A DNA stretch of 64,000 nt from Dendrophyllia cribrosa (GCA_024195265.1 JAJLRJ010000008.1:40230873-40294872), one strand, 5' to 3'. Shown: positions 1-12,499, counted from the stretch's first letter. The notes: a model not told the origin generated them from the sequence alone. Numbers and translations are program-made.

Positions 1-1062
1 TACTTATGAGTAACTAAGTTAAGACTTCTGTGGCGGGTGCGTCTACTGTGGATATCACAATTTCTAATTAATAGTTCACTTATGTACTCTGGAACATTAA
101 ATCCATTAATTTTTTGTAAACTAAAGTGTTACGCTTTATAAGGCTTTTCTTATAAAAGGGTAGAAAAGGGTAGCCAGTTAAGAGTATTAAAAAGGTTCAC
201 AGATGGCGTCTTTCTGTCTGCACTTAGTATAATTCTAGCAGCTCTCTTTTGTAGCTTGAGAATAGACTGCTTGGATATGCTACTACAGCTATCCCACACC
301 ATGCTACCATACATGCATGAGGGTAGGCTCGTATAATACATCTCGCGCTGGCGCTGCTTCAAGTAGGGGCTGATGTGTTTCAGTAGACCTAGGCGCTTAG
401 AGATCTTTTTGGAAAGGTCTTCCACATGTGGCTCGTAGCTCATTTTCGAATCGAGAGTTACGCCAAGCAACTTCTGGGAACCAACAGTGTTTATGGCTAC
501 GTCACCTATCTTTAAATTTAGACCCTGGCTATTGACTAACTTGCCAGCTATCCTTTTCCCTGTAACTAGCATTGCCTTGGTTTTCTTTGTGTTTGTGAAC
601 ATTTGATTCTGTTTTGACCATTTATGCAGACAAACTAGATCACTAAAGATATTTGTCAAAGCGGAAATTTTATCATAGTGGGCAATTGACGATAGGGTTG
701 TGTCATCAGCGAATATGTCGACTGAGGAGTTGCGTAGATGAAGAGGAAGATCATTGACGAAAAGTAGGAAGAGAACAGGGCCTAAGATCGACTCCTGTGG
801 CACGCCTTGCTTCCAGGCACTCGGATGACGATCCGTCGATAGCTACGAATTGGGAACGTTTCGAGAGGTAGGATGTAAACCAGCAAAGGGCAGCATCACT
901 AGCTCTGTATAGTTCTAGTTTCTTCAGCAGAAGTGGATGGTCCACGACGTCAAAGGCTTTCTTGAAGTCTACGAAGACTATCCCGGTAACCTCGTCACGA
1001 TCCATATTTAGCAAAATCTGATCTGTGACCTTAATCAGGGCTGTCTCTGTGGAATGGCCTTC
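1..1062 (-). mobile_element. 5'-truncated LINE with reverse-transcriptase fragment, frameshifted
   Basis: This is the C-terminal half of a non-LTR retrotransposon ORF2. It starts abruptly inside the RT domain at GHSTETALI near 1,060, continues through a DFKKAFDVVDH motif and the catalytic FADDT box near 700, and runs to the thumb and C-terminal region at the left edge. Two frames are needed. The first is read from about 1,060 to about 810, where the open frame continues as LEARRATG. The second resumes with GVPQESILGP near 808, so a single-base indel near 810 breaks the ORF. A further shift or stop near 130-150 separates the last part, which reads NGFNVPEYISELL. The element is CR1/Jockey-like in style, but the clade is not certain. 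It is dead. The 5' truncation point coincides with the left edge of the GPCR repeat unit. Confidence 0.9.
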
Positions 1063-2338
1063 TATTCGAAGGCAGAATAATACGCCCAAATTGTAGGATT
1101 CTAGAAGTTTTTAAAAGGTTTTCTCTCCAGCGATATTGGATGTTGGTTTGTCTGAGCGGTATAAGAAACTTAACAAAAATTTCGTGTTCAATGCCCTTGA
1201 CCACTGGACCCTCGCTGGTGCTAATTTCCTCCTTGCCCACATCACAGACAACATCACAGACAACTCATTTTACTCTTTCCCTTCTTACCTCAGTAAACAA
1301 GATGCTGGTTGGGAAAATGTTTCATCCCTGACGCTTTCCCTGAAACTTTCTTTGCTTGCAAGTGTAGTAAATACGTGGTTGCCAAGTCCTTTATGTGGAT
1401 TTAGGGTCTAAATTAATTCTACATGTCAACTTGTATTGTTGTTTTTGTCGATTGGTCCGTGTGACACTGCACGGCAGCGTATAATTTGGCCTGTTATTTT
1501 TCTGTTAATAGCTATGTCATGGGATTTGACGTTAATGGATCAACCCCGCCCCAAATTAAAACTAAATATTGTAGTTATTAGCAATACTGGCTGAAACCTT
1601 TTCCGAAATCGCTAATTGAACCGGCAGAGTGCGGTTGGCAGCGATTGACAGAAGGCTGGTTTCCCAAGTGGACAACATGGGCCTCGGTTTTATCTTATTC
1701 CCCATGGCAAAAATGTCATGTAACCAATTTTGGTACTTTTATAATGTTTGTGCGCTCACGTGACCCTTGAATTACCGTCCGCCATGTTGGAGGACCACTT
1801 TTATGGGTTTTCCCAGTGTTTACCTTCCAGAGATCTGGCAGCGCAAGCGCTTATAAAATAATTACTCGCGTTTCCCTTAACGTTGTGAGTTAAAATAAAA
1901 AAGGTAGCTAATTTAAAGTGCTCTTTTGTCAGTTGCGCTAGTTTAAATCCCAAGTAAGTTTGTGACGTCATCCGCACACACTATATTTACATTTTGAACA
2001 ATTATTCCTCTTATCTTCCGGACGAGTGGAAATAGGCCTGTATCACGCCCCGCCATTTTGTATAAAAACAAAGATTTTTGCTCTCCAAACCTCGTTTTCA
2101 ACTTTTTCACTGCGAGGCTGGGTGGACAAAAAACAAAGCATTTTATTCTCCGGGGAGTCAACATGACCGCCGCATGATAAAGGCCTATTGCCGTGAAATA
2201 AGCACAAAGCATATGAAAAGCACAAAAAAAACCTTTTTCCATTTCTTGATATTGCAGCTGTCAGCAGTGTTGCACGGCAAGTACCTTTTCACGAGTTCTG
2301 CAGCTGTGCTGCTTCTTTATGAAATACTGACGTCATCC

Positions 2339-2690
2339 CCAGGGTCTTCTCGGTTTCCAATAAACCGAGAAGACCCTGGGAACGAGGTTGTTGTATCAAA
2401 GCAATCTCGTCCCCAGCGCCTTCTCCGCTTTCAAAATGGCGGACCGAGCGTAAAAAACCCCTGGACAAGGCTGCCAAAATACTCCAAGAATCGCCGAGTA
2501 TTTTGTCACGTGACACACGATGAAATGGAGTTTTTGTTTTCTCGAAATCGGAGTCCCTTTTTGGAACGAAACAAAGTTTTCATTATGTTTTATAAGCGAA
2601 AAAATACGCCAGGTTTTTTGGAGTACCGGTATTTTGGCAGCCCTTTGCCCGCCATTTTGAATGCGCTTGCTTCTCAAACAGGAACCGGTG
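2339..2690. repeat. Hairpin plus MITE-like repeat with CAAAATGGCG ends
   Basis: A near-perfect hairpin at 2,339-2,382 has arms AGGGTCTTCTCGGTTT and its complement around CCAAT. It is followed by a repeat that begins near 2,405 with CTTTCAAAATGGCGGACC-like sequence and ends near 2,690 with the complementary CGCCATTTTGAA-type sequence. Equivalent copies lie in unit B (about 6,980-7,340) and unit C (about 13,521-13,881). The same terminal sequence bounds the foldback at 35,108-35,200, so this is a dispersed MITE family. The open frames across it are incidental. Confidence 0.6.
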
Positions 2691-3349
2691 ACAACTAAAT
2701 ACGTGCATAAGCACAACAACTCAATAGCACTGCGTGTGCGTATGTCGCCCTGTGCTTTGCTTATAGTGGTATCGTTCTTGTGCTTATTATTACAAATTCT
2801 AATTACTACAAATTCTAATTTTAAAACTTCACTAAATCTTAAATATTTCATATTTCTCTAAATTTTACCAATCCTTTGAGAAAAACTATTTCCTCCCAAA
2901 CATACCGAAAAATCACCTAAATATTTACAAAACACCCCATAACAGATTTATGTTTTAAGCATAGGGTTTTTGGACTGCTTAAAACGTGAACGAGCTATTT
3001 CATTAAAGCCATGTCAAATGGCGCAAAAATGGCATTCAGGTTTACCCTCGTCTTAAGCGGACACTGTTATGAGTAAAGAAATACACGCGTGTATTCACCA
3101 AGAGTTATTTCTTCCAGTACTTTTACAAGACATGTGATCAAACAGATCACGTGATAACAACAACTCCACAGGATAACCAACTTATCATAACAGACACTTT
3201 CTGGTCCCGATGGTGTCCGTTTATGGAAGGTTCGACTGTATCAGATTATGATAATATATATAGCTTTCACACCGAGAATATTAAAGGAGGCCATACTTCG
3301 CCATCATTACTGAAAATATTAAACTCAGTTGAGTGAATTGGCGTGGTTG

Positions 3350-4588
3350 TTAGAGCCTAGTCTCCTGATGTTGCTGTTGATCCTGTGCAGTAAACCATAA
3401 ATTTATTTCTACTGGCGCCATTGCTAACTTGCCAAAGTTTTCCTTGGGTTTTGTTACTTCATTCGCTATTCTTCCCCTGCGTGCCTCGATGTTCATGATG
3501 AAGTTGTCGTCAGTATAGTGGTAAGTCTCGTGTGGTTCTATGTCAGCTGGCCGGGTAGAATGATTGTTGAAGTTGTGAGCTATTTGCCTTCTGTGCCAAA
3601 CGCATCGAAGCTGACAACACCATGAAGGAAATTTAGTTAGTAAAGTTATAACCCTAACCCTAAATTCTTCACGGAAGTACTTCATGAAAGTTCCGTAAAT
3701 TATTGGGTTTGCACAGCTGTGGAGATACAGTGTAACGGGAGAAAATTTTACTAACTGGTGTGCAATTTTCTGATGTGTTGCTTGTCCAAACTCCAGGAGC
3801 AACCAAGCGAGCTGATTCGGCAACATGCATACTGCAAAGAATATGACAACAGTTAGAACTGCTTTTACGACTTGCATGTTGTCCTTCCTTGCTGCTTTCA
3901 GGGCATTGTCCACCTGGATGTTAAGCGCTCGTTGTGACGCTTTTTCCTTTCGAAGATAAAAAACAATTCCGATATATGCTGCAGTGATGATTGCTAATGG
4001 CAGTAAATACTGGATAACTACAAGAATGACTGTGTAGATGCTGCTGTAAATTGGTGCCGGCCATCCGGGTTCTTTGCATTCATTGACCCCGGCTGTTGTT
4101 ACTACGGGAAGTGGGACTGTAAATACCACTGCTAGTACCCAGATCCCTGCAATCACACGTCGAGCGTGGCCTTGCGCCATCCTTGGGTGAAAAGGTTTCG
4201 TTATCGCTTGATGCCGCTCAAGCGCCATTGTTGTCATGGTGAAAATACTGGCTGAAAACACAACCGTGGACAGAGGGCGCATTCCTTTGCAAAAAAATGT
4301 GTTGTAAGGTGAACTCGCCAGTTCAACGTAAATATCGCTGGTGAGACATGCAATGAGCAGGAGGTCAGCTATTGTTAAGTTCAGGATGAACCAGTCGTTT
4401 GCTGTTCTTCTTCTTTTTCGTTTCAAAGCGACAAGAACAAAGGTATTACCCAGAAGTCCAAGTGGAAATATAACGCAATAAGCTACCGTTCGTAAAATGC
4501 TGAAGGAAGTAACACGGCGGCCATCTTGGCTTTCTGTGATTGGCTGAGAACTGTTGTTCATTGTCGGTACTAGGTAAGGAAGAATCAA
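3350..4588 (-). CDS. Class A (rhodopsin-like) neuropeptide-type GPCR, copy 1
   Basis: An intronless 412-codon gene for a seven-transmembrane receptor that should couple an extracellular, probably peptide, ligand to heterotrimeric G proteins at the plasma membrane. Two overlapping N-glycosylation sequons sit at residues 11-14. TM1 is near 32-55 with GN at 47-48, and TM2 carries LTIAD at 71-75. The ECL1/TM3 cysteine is C100 and the ECL2 cysteine is C171. The TM3 DRY position reads ERH at 124-126. TM6 has CMLP at 254-257, and TM7 has NPIIY at 294-298. C324 and C325 may be palmitoylated. Length and motifs fit the NPY/NPFF/orexin/galanin-like receptors, but ligand and subtype cannot be assigned. 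Methionine 10 is an alternative start. Against copies 2 and 3 it differs at the D-for-G of TDDN, the I-for-T of MNIEA and the Q-for-E of QQQHQ near the C-terminus. Confidence 0.9.
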   Translation of the reverse strand: MILPYLVPTMNNSSQPITESQDGRRVTSFSILRTVAYCVIFPLGLLGNTFVLVALKRKRRRTANDWFILNLTIADLLLIACLTSDIYVELASSPYNTFFCKGMRPLSTVVFSASIFTMTTMALERHQAITKPFHPRMAQGHARRVIAGIWVLAVVFTVPLPVVTTAGVNECKEPGWPAPIYSSIYTVILVVIQYLLPLAIITAAYIGIVFYLRKEKASQRALNIQVDNALKAARKDNMQVVKAVLTVVIFFAVCMLPNQLAWLLLEFGQATHQKIAHQLVKFSPVTLYLHSCANPIIYGTFMKYFREEFRVRVITLLTKFPSWCCQLRCVWHRRQIAHNFNNHSTRPADIEPHETYHYTDDNFIMNIEARRGRIANEVTKPKENFGKLAMAPVEINLWFTAQDQQQHQETRL

Positions 4589-5958
4589 TTAACAAACAAA
4601 TAAATAATGATATGGTACATTATATAATGACTACCCTATTGAAAAAAGGGCGAAAGAGGAAGATAACCGCAGGAAAAAAAACTGGAAAAATAGTCTCTAA
4701 AAAAAGTATCTTGATGAACTAAGACATAGGGACAAAGGCCGTGATACAGAAACAGGAGCTATCATGTGACTGAAAACCACTCCACATAAGAACAAGCCGG
4801 CAGAAATCAAATGTAATTTTTACATTTTAAAACTACAGCTTTTCTGGAAAATTTCGGGTTACAAATAGTACAATATACCATTAAGATTTCACTGGTAAAA
4901 CTCACTGACATGGTAAATATAACGCACCTGCCGATATGTATCCTTGAAACTTCCGTCCGTATAAAATTGTAAATTTTACCTATAAATATTTTCGCGGGAA
5001 TTCGAAGGTGGAATAATACCCTCAAATTTTAGGATTCTAGAGGTTTTTAAAAGATTTTCTCTTGAGCGTTTTTGGATGTTGGTTTGTCTGAGCGGTATAA
5101 GAAAATTAACAAAAATATCGGGTTAAATGCCCTTGACCACCGGACCTTCCTTGGTGCTAATTTCCTTCTGATTTCTCTTTAAATCTCTGGCCTACATCAC
5201 AAACAATTTATTTTACTAATTCCCTTCTTACCTCAGTAAACTGCTGGTTGGAAAAATGTTTCACCACTGAAGCTTCCCCTGAAACTTTGTTTGCTTTGGA
5301 GATGTAGTAGATACGTGGTCGCCAAGTACTTTATGTGGATTCAGGATCTAAATTAATTCTACATGTCAACTTGAATGTTAGTTTTCGTCGATTGGTCCGT
5401 GTCGGACACTGCACGTCGGCGTATAATTTGGCCTGTTATTTTTCTGTTAATAGCTATGTCATGGGATATGACGTTTTTGGATCAAAACTGCCCCAAATTA
5501 AAACTAAGTACCTTTGTCAAACACAAAATACGTATAGAACATCAACAGGAAGATCTCAAATGAATTTTCGAAGAGAGAATGAACCATAATAAGAGTTTTA
5601 ACGAGTTTTCCAAGACAGAAGACGATAAATTGACCCACTGTTTTTAAGTCGTAATCCATTTCTATCCTGGCCATCTGCAGCCGAAGAATGTAATTTGCGT
5701 TGATCCTAAATTAGCGTAAATTACTATTCTGCCGGCACGTATCAGAGGTCTGGGGGAGGGTAGCAGGTGCGCAGCGAGTTATGGGACAAAAGTTCGTAAT
5801 TTGCAGCCGTTTGGAGGGTGAGACATTCTACGGTCAGCCTTCGCCGTGTAAGGGTTACGTCTGGTTTTCTTTTAATATCATCATGTGGACACTAGGTTTT
5901 ACGCTTCTCAAGTATCTAGATACTTCGTATGGCGACCTTTATTTATAAGTGTAAAAGA

Positions 5959-6201
5959 GTGGATTTCCACTGTCGCGTAAATTTTTACGTGCGTAAAACG
6001 GGCGTAAATAAAACGCATGTAAACAATTTCCACTGTCGCGTTATTTTTACGTGCGTAAATAAAATAAGAGACGATGTAAGAACGGCTTGCGTAAACGTAA
6101 AAAGTTGAACCGTGCTCAACTTTTTACGTTTACGCAAGCCGTTCATACATCGTCTCATATTATTTACGCACGTTAAACTTTATGCGACAGTGGAAATCCA
6201 C
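5959..6201. mobile_element. Foldback MITE in unit B
   Basis: The ends GTGGATTTCCACTGTCGCG and CGACAGTGGAAATCCAC are inverted, and the centre is a second near-perfect inverted repeat (about 6,069-6,157) built on AAACGTAAAAAGTTGA and its complement. There is no coding capacity. An identical element sits at the same place in unit C, and unit A shows nothing comparable. It was therefore present before the B/C duplication. Confidence 0.8.
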
Positions 6202-7981
6202 TTTTTACGCACGTTTTTAAATTATGATACCCTAAAACCCCAAGGGTGGCACCACTGCCTTGGTCGGGGTCACACGTTCCCCGTTTTCTCCACCTGCTGG
6301 TTTTTAGGGGTTTTCGAGTCCGGCTTTGGTGCATTTGTTCTTCCTTTAATCACAGTTGATATCTGAACATATGTTGAAGTTAAATAAATGACACGGTGGC
6401 TTGGCTGGCCCACGAGCCCAGATATCATCATTCTCGCGTGTCCGGTTGAGTAGTGGAGGCAAAATCACTTATTTCTAACTCTTAGAGCACTAGTTGAATA
6501 AATTTAAACAAAACTAAACCATTATTTTTGGATTTCCACTGATATCAATTTTTAAAGTAACATTTTAAAAGCTTTGAAATCACCTCAATAAATACTTTAT
6601 CTCTCTACAATATTTACTAAAATTTACTAAACTGTACACTCAGTGATACCGCCTACAAGGCAGCCGACAAGGTGTTCAGGTAGAGTGTCCAAGTTGGAAA
6701 AGTAGAATATAAACAGCAAGTTACTTTTAATATGTCACTCCACACAATCGGTTTGAATTTATATAACATTTCTTCAGCCTGGTTCACATTTATGAAAAAG
6801 CTCAAGTCGGTGAAAAACTGCGTGGAAATTGCCGTGAAATAAGCACTAAGCATATGACAAGCACAATAAAAACCTTTTTCCATTTCTTGTTATTGCAGCT
6901 GTCAGTAGTGTTGCACGGCAAGTGCCTTTTCACGAGTGCTGCAGCTGTGCTACTTCTTTAAGAAATACTAACCTCATACCCAGGGTCTTCTCGGTTTCCA
7001 ATAAACACAGAAGACCCTGGGAACTAGGTTGTTCTTTCAATGTAACCTCGCTCCCAGGGCCTTCTCCGCTTTCAAAATGGCGGACCGCGCGTAAAAAAAA
7101 ACGTGGACAAGGCTGCCAAAATACTCCAAGAATCGCCGAGTATTTTGTCACGTGACACACGATGAAATGGAGTTTTTGTTTTCTGGAAATCGGAGTCCCT
7201 TTTTGGAACGAAACGAAGAGTTTTCATTATGTTTTATAAGCGAAAAAATACGCCAGGTTTTTTGGAGTACCGGTATTTTGGCAGCCCTTCGCCCGCCATT
7301 TTGAACGCGCTTGCTTCTCAAATAGGGACCGGTGACAACTAAATACGTGCATAAGCACAACAACTCAGTAGCACTGCGCGTGCGTATGTCGCCATGTGCT
7401 TTGCTTATAGTGGAATAGTTCTTGTGCTAATTACTACAAATTCTAATTTTAAAACTTCACTAAATCTTAAATATTTCATATTTCTCTAAATTTTACCAAT
7501 CCTTTGAGAAAATCTATTTTCTCCCAAACATACCGAAAAATCACCTAAATATTTACAAAACACCCCATAACAGATTTACGTTTTAAGCTTAGTGTTTTTG
7601 GATTGCTTGAAACGTGAACGAGCTATTTCATTATTAAAAGCCATGTCAAGTGGCGCAAAAATGGCATTCAGGTTTACCCCCGTCTTAAGCGGACACTGTT
7701 ATGAGTAAAGAAATACATGCGTGTATTCACCAAGAGTTTATTCTTCCAGTACTTTTACAAGACATGTGATCAAACAGATCTCGTGATAACAACAACTCCA
7801 CAGGATAACCAACTAATCATAACAAACACTTTCTGGTCCCGATGGTGTCCGTTTATGAAAGGCTCGACTGTATCAGATTATGATAATATATATAGCTTTC
7901 ACACCTAGAAAATTAAAGGAGGCCATACTTCGCCATCATTACTGAAAGTATTAAACTCAGTTGAGTGAATTGGCCTGGCTA

Positions 7982-9220
7982 TTAGAGCCTAGTCTCCTGA
8001 TGTTCCTGTTGATCCTGTGCAGTAAACCATAAATTTATTTCTACTGGCGCCATTGCTAACTTGCCAAAGTTTTCCTTGGGTTTTGTTACTTCATTCGCTA
8101 TTCTTCCCCTGCGTGCCTCGGTGTTCATGATGAAGTTGTCGCCAGTATAGTGGTAAGTCTCGTGTGGTTCTATGTCAGCTGGCCGGGTAGAATGATTGTT
8201 GAAGTTGTGAGCTATTTGCCTTCTGTGCCAAACGCATCGAAGCTGACAACACCATGAAGGAAATTTAGTTAGTAAAGTTATAACCCTAACCCTAAATTCT
8301 TCACGGAAGTACTTCATGAAAGTTCCGTAAATTATTGGGTTTGCACAGCTGTGGAGATACAGTGTAACGGGAGAAAATTTTACTAACTGGTGTGCAATTT
8401 TCTGATGTGTTGCTTGTCCAAACTCCAAGAGCAACCAAGCGAGCTGATTCGGCAACATGCATACTGCAAAGAATATGACAACAGTTAGAACTGCTTTTAC
8501 GACTTGCATGTTGTCCTTCCTTGCTGCTTTCAGGGCATTGTCCACCTGGATGTTAAGCGCTCGTTGTGACGCTTTTTCCTTTCGAAGATAAAAAACAATT
8601 CCGATATATGCTGCAGTGATGATTGCTAGTGGCAGTAAATACTGGATAACTACAAGAATGACTGTGTAAATGCTGCTGTAAATTGGTGCCGGCCATCCGG
8701 GTTCTTTGCATTCATTGACCCCGGCTGTTGTTACTACGGGAAGTGGGACTGTAAATACCACTGCTAGTACCCAGATCCCTGCAATCACACGTCGAGCGTG
8801 GCCTTGCGCCATCCTTGGGTGAAAAGGTTTCGTTATCGCTTGATGCCGCTCAAGCGCCATTGTTGTCATGGTGAAAATACTGGCTGAAAACACAACCGTG
8901 GACAGAGGGCGCATTCCTTTGCAAAAAAATGTGTTGTAAGGTGAACTCGCCAGTTCAACGTAAATATCGCTGGTGAGACATGCAATGAACAGGAAGTCAG
9001 CTATTGTTAAGTTCAGGATGAACCAGTCGTTTGCTGTTCTTCTTCTTTTTCGTTTCAAAGCGACGAGAACAAAGGTATTACCCAGAAGTCCAAGTGGAAA
9101 TATAACGCAATAAGCTACCGTTCGTAAAATGCTGAAGGAAGTAACACGGCGGCCATCTTGGCTTTCTGTGATTGGCTGAGAACTGTTGTTCATTGTCGGT
9201 ACTAGGTAAGGAAGAATCAA
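7982..9220 (-). CDS. Class A (rhodopsin-like) neuropeptide-type GPCR, copy 2
   Basis: A second intronless 412-codon copy of the receptor, with the same topology and motifs as copy 1: GN in TM1, LTIAD in TM2, C100 and C171, ERH at the DRY site, CMLP in TM6, NPIIY in TM7. The frame is intact with no stops, so it looks functional. Its private change is in TM2, where IADLLLIAC of copies 1 and 3 reads IADFLFIAC. Near the C-terminus it has TGDN, MNTEA and QQEHQ, as in copy 3. About 320 bp upstream of the start (to about 9,540) are conserved with the other copies and probably hold the promoter; no specific site is recognised. It sits in the middle of a head-to-tail array. Confidence 0.9.
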   Translation of the reverse strand: MILPYLVPTMNNSSQPITESQDGRRVTSFSILRTVAYCVIFPLGLLGNTFVLVALKRKRRRTANDWFILNLTIADFLFIACLTSDIYVELASSPYNTFFCKGMRPLSTVVFSASIFTMTTMALERHQAITKPFHPRMAQGHARRVIAGIWVLAVVFTVPLPVVTTAGVNECKEPGWPAPIYSSIYTVILVVIQYLLPLAIITAAYIGIVFYLRKEKASQRALNIQVDNALKAARKDNMQVVKAVLTVVIFFAVCMLPNQLAWLLLEFGQATHQKIAHQLVKFSPVTLYLHSCANPIIYGTFMKYFREEFRVRVITLLTKFPSWCCQLRCVWHRRQIAHNFNNHSTRPADIEPHETYHYTGDNFIMNTEARRGRIANEVTKPKENFGKLAMAPVEINLWFTAQDQQEHQETRL

Positions 9221-10266
9221 TTAACAAACAAATAAATAATGATATAGTACATTATATAATGACTACCCTATTGAAAAAAGGGCGAAAGAGGAAGATAACC
9301 GCAGGAAAAAAAAACTGGAAAAATAGTCTCTAAAAAAAGTATCTTGATGAACTAAGACATAGGGACAAAGGCCGTGATAGAGAAACAGGAGCTATCATGT
9401 GACTGAAAACCACTCCACATAAGAACAAGCCGGCAGAAATCAAATGTAATTTTTACATTTTAAAACTACAGCTTTTCTGGAAAATTTCGGGTTACAAATA
9501 GTACAATATACCATTAAGATTTCACTGGTAAAACTCACTGCACATACCTCACACCTGTCACGATTATGTCCGGTGAATTTTTGTCCACTTTTCTTTCGAC
9601 GCTCGCACATTTGGGCATCGGGGTTGGTTTCTAACGAGGGGTTTCAGGTAACTTGATAGCCCTAAGTTATTGAGCGGTTTGATTGTTGACATTTTTGGTA
9701 TTCCATGATCGACCTCGGTAAAATGTCTGAAATGTCGTGTTTTTCCGTTACTCTTCGGCACAAGTTCGTAATTCCCAAGAGTCTAGTTGTAGTTTCGTTG
9801 TAAGATCGGGTTATGTCGTACTTGTAGGCAATTTGTGATATGTGGTATGTTTTTAGCCTGATGTAATTGCGCAGGAACAGGAAAAGGGAATAACACAGCA
9901 CGACAGGATGACGCGACTAGCACTGAGTTTGAGATGTCTGGTATATGTTCTATCATAGTAGGTCACTTTTTACTCAACCAAAGTAGTTTTAATTAGTGCC
10001 GATGAAGCGAACGATATTATTTGCGAGGGTCGGCAGTTGGTGATTTTGAAACGTGGAAAGCAAATAGCAAATTCCGCAGGGACACCCAACAACCGCCTCA
10101 CAAGTGACACATGAAATATTTCAAAACACTTTTGCAAGAGACAAAACTTAAAAGCTTACAAGCACTCTTTTCCATTTTCAAAACCAGCTAGTACTTCCTC
10201 ATACCTCGATTTCTCTATTTATTGTGTAACATTTATTTCTCCACTCTCCTCCCCTTCAGCGACTTA

Positions 10267-11227
10267 AGCCCCATTTACACGCGCAAAAAAAATCGGCACG
10301 GCACCCCCAAATTTCGGTACCGTGCCCAAACTATTTAAGCACGGCACTCCCAGTTTACACGAACAAAATAGTGGAATTTCTCTCAAATGGGCACGGTAAC
10401 TACTTCTGTATTGGCACCCCTAACATTCGCCTGTATTTCCCCGGGAAATGGCGGGAAATGATATTATTGTCACTGTTTAACGGTTATTGATTAGAAATCG
10501 GCGCCTAGAACAACAAGAAGGACATCAACGTTACGAAAGACATCTGAAAGGAATGTATCGTCTGTATTGTGACGTTTCTTATAATATACTCTGCAAAATA
10601 TACAGTTTCTGATCAGTTGGCCAATGACGAATGCATAATTATTGTAGAGTGCAAATCTAGGTTGTAAAGTACAATAAGAAAGCTGCAAACCTGTTGCACT
10701 TACTTTAAAAGTTTGGAACTTCAAGCTTAAATATTTCTTTAAATGATGTGATCAATTTTTAGATTTCAGGCATGGTTTACCTGTCAAAAGATTGTTATTG
10801 ATTGGTTAAAAATAATGGAAACCATTGCAGCGTTTCATTTCAAAATTTCAAAACATCACTCGTGCCCATAAATCATGAAATGCACATGTAGTTCATACGA
10901 TTTCCTATATGTATCGTATCGGTCTGTCTGTATCGTCCGCCATTTTGAAATTACAATGGTTGCTACGCATGCGTGACGGCTTAAAATTCGTTCAAAATTA
11001 TTAGAAATCGAACATTTTTTGGCACGGTGCCTTCTTTTACCCGTGCCGAGACTACCTCCTGGAGGTAGTCTCGGCACCCCTAAAATTTTGGGCACCAGTG
11101 CCACATTGTGTTTGGGTCCGACACGTTTACACGTAGATAACTGAGAGTGCCGTGCCCAAAAATCATTGGTACCGTGCCGAATATTTAGGGTGCCGTGCCG
11201 AATTTTTAGCCCGTGTAAATGGGGTTA
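10267..11227. mobile_element. TIR DNA transposon inserted in unit B only
   Basis: The ends are inverted: AGCCCCATTTACACG at the left and CGTGTAAATGGGGTT at the right. Subterminal GGCACGGCA / GGTACCGTGCC motifs recur, and a short perfect hairpin built on GAGACTACCTCC lies near 11,045-11,075. Unit C has the uninterrupted site GACGTAGGCTATCTC near 17,552, where this copy reads GACTTA before and TAGACTATCTC after the element, so the target duplication is probably TA. No transposase is recognised; the internal minus-strand ORF at 10,491-10,724 matches nothing I know. Confidence 0.75.
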
Positions 11228-12499
11228 TAGACTATCTCAACAATTTTACTCCCACTCTATGGCTTATGCAAAATTTTTCTCCCGTATCTAATAAATAAGC
11301 ATAACTCACCGAGTGCATTTCAAATGAAAGTGAACTGATTACTATTCCACTGGCATTAGGGTATCAGATGGGATACTTGATTATTAATGAATAAAAAACA
11401 ACAGGCTCATATCCGGCAAGTCCAAGAAGAAGCTAATTTTAACATGACATGGTAAATATAACGCACCTGCCGATATGTATCCTTGAAACTTCCGTCCGTA
11501 TAAAATTGTAAATTTTACCTTTAAATATTTTCGCGGGAATTGGAAGGTGGAATAATACCCTCAAATTTTAGGATTCTAGAAGTTTTTAAAAGATTTTCTC
11601 TTGAGCGTTTTTGGCCATGTTGGTTTGTCTGAGCGGTATAAGAAAATTAACAAAAATATCGAGTTAAATGCCCTTGACCACCGGACCTTCCTTGGTGCTA
11701 ATTTCCTTCTGATTTCTCTTTAAATCTCTGGCCTACATCACAAACAATTTATTTTACTAATTCCCTTCTTACCTCAGTAAACTGCTGGTTGGAAAAATGT
11801 TTCACCACTGAAGCTTCCCCTGAAACTTTGTTTGCTTTGGAGATGTAGTAGATACGTGGTCGCCAAGTACTTTATGTGGATTCAGGATCTAAATTAATTC
11901 TACATGTCAACTTGAATGTTAGTTTTCGTCGATTGGTCCGTGTCGGACACTGCACGTCGGCGTATAATTTGGCCTGTTATTTTTCTGTTAATAGCTATGT
12001 CATGGGATATGACGTTTTTGGATCAAAACTGCCCCAAATTAAAACTAAGTTCCCTTGTCAAACACAAAATGCGTATAGAACATCAACAGGAAGATCTCAA
12101 ATGAATTTTCGAGGGGAGAATGAACCATAATAAGAGTTTTAACGAGTTTTCCAAGACAGAAGACGATAAATTGACCCACTGTTTTTAAGTCGTAATCCAT
12201 TTCTATCCTGGCCATCTGCAGCCGAAGAATGTAATTTGCGTTGATCCTAAATTAGCGTAAATTACTATTCTGCCGGCACGTATCAGAGGTCTGGGGGAGG
12301 GTAGCAGGTGCGCAGCGAGTTATGGGACAAAAGTTCGTAATTTGCAGCCGTTTGGAGGGTGAGACATTCTACGGTCAGCCTTCGCCGTGTAAGGGTTACG
12401 TCTGGTTTTCTTTTAATATCATCATGTGGACACTAGGTTTTACGCTTCTCAAGTATCTAGATACTTCGTATGGCGACCTTTATTTATAAGTGTAAAAGA

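Larger units (their letters stand above)
1063..4907. repeat. Segmental tandem repeat unit A (carries GPCR copy 1)
   Basis: First and most divergent of three tandem units. The shared left motif, ATTCTAGAAG followed by TTTTTAAAAG, lies near 1,100 and recurs near 5,037 and 11,576. Stretches 1,063-1,565 and about 2,185-4,907 align by eye to units B and C. The interval 1,565-2,185 does not match the corresponding part of B and C. The right border is the junction at 4,908, where the motif GGTAAATATAACGCACC starts; the same motif starts the next unit near 11,450. Confidence 0.8.
4908..11448. repeat. Segmental tandem repeat unit B (carries GPCR copy 2)
   Basis: Unit B aligns to unit C at a constant offset of 6,541 bp from its left end to about 7,580. 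After that the offset is 7,311 because C holds a 770-bp insertion. Unit B also holds a ~960-bp TIR element at 10,267-11,227 that C lacks. The segment 9,540-11,448, upstream of the GPCR, is absent from unit A, which ends at the equivalent of 9,540. Confidence 0.88.

Noticed and set aside
3650..3665. CCCTAACCCTAA, a telomere-like motif, in all three GPCR copies
   Set aside because: It is only two units, lies inside the conserved coding sequence and is fully explained by the protein it encodes.
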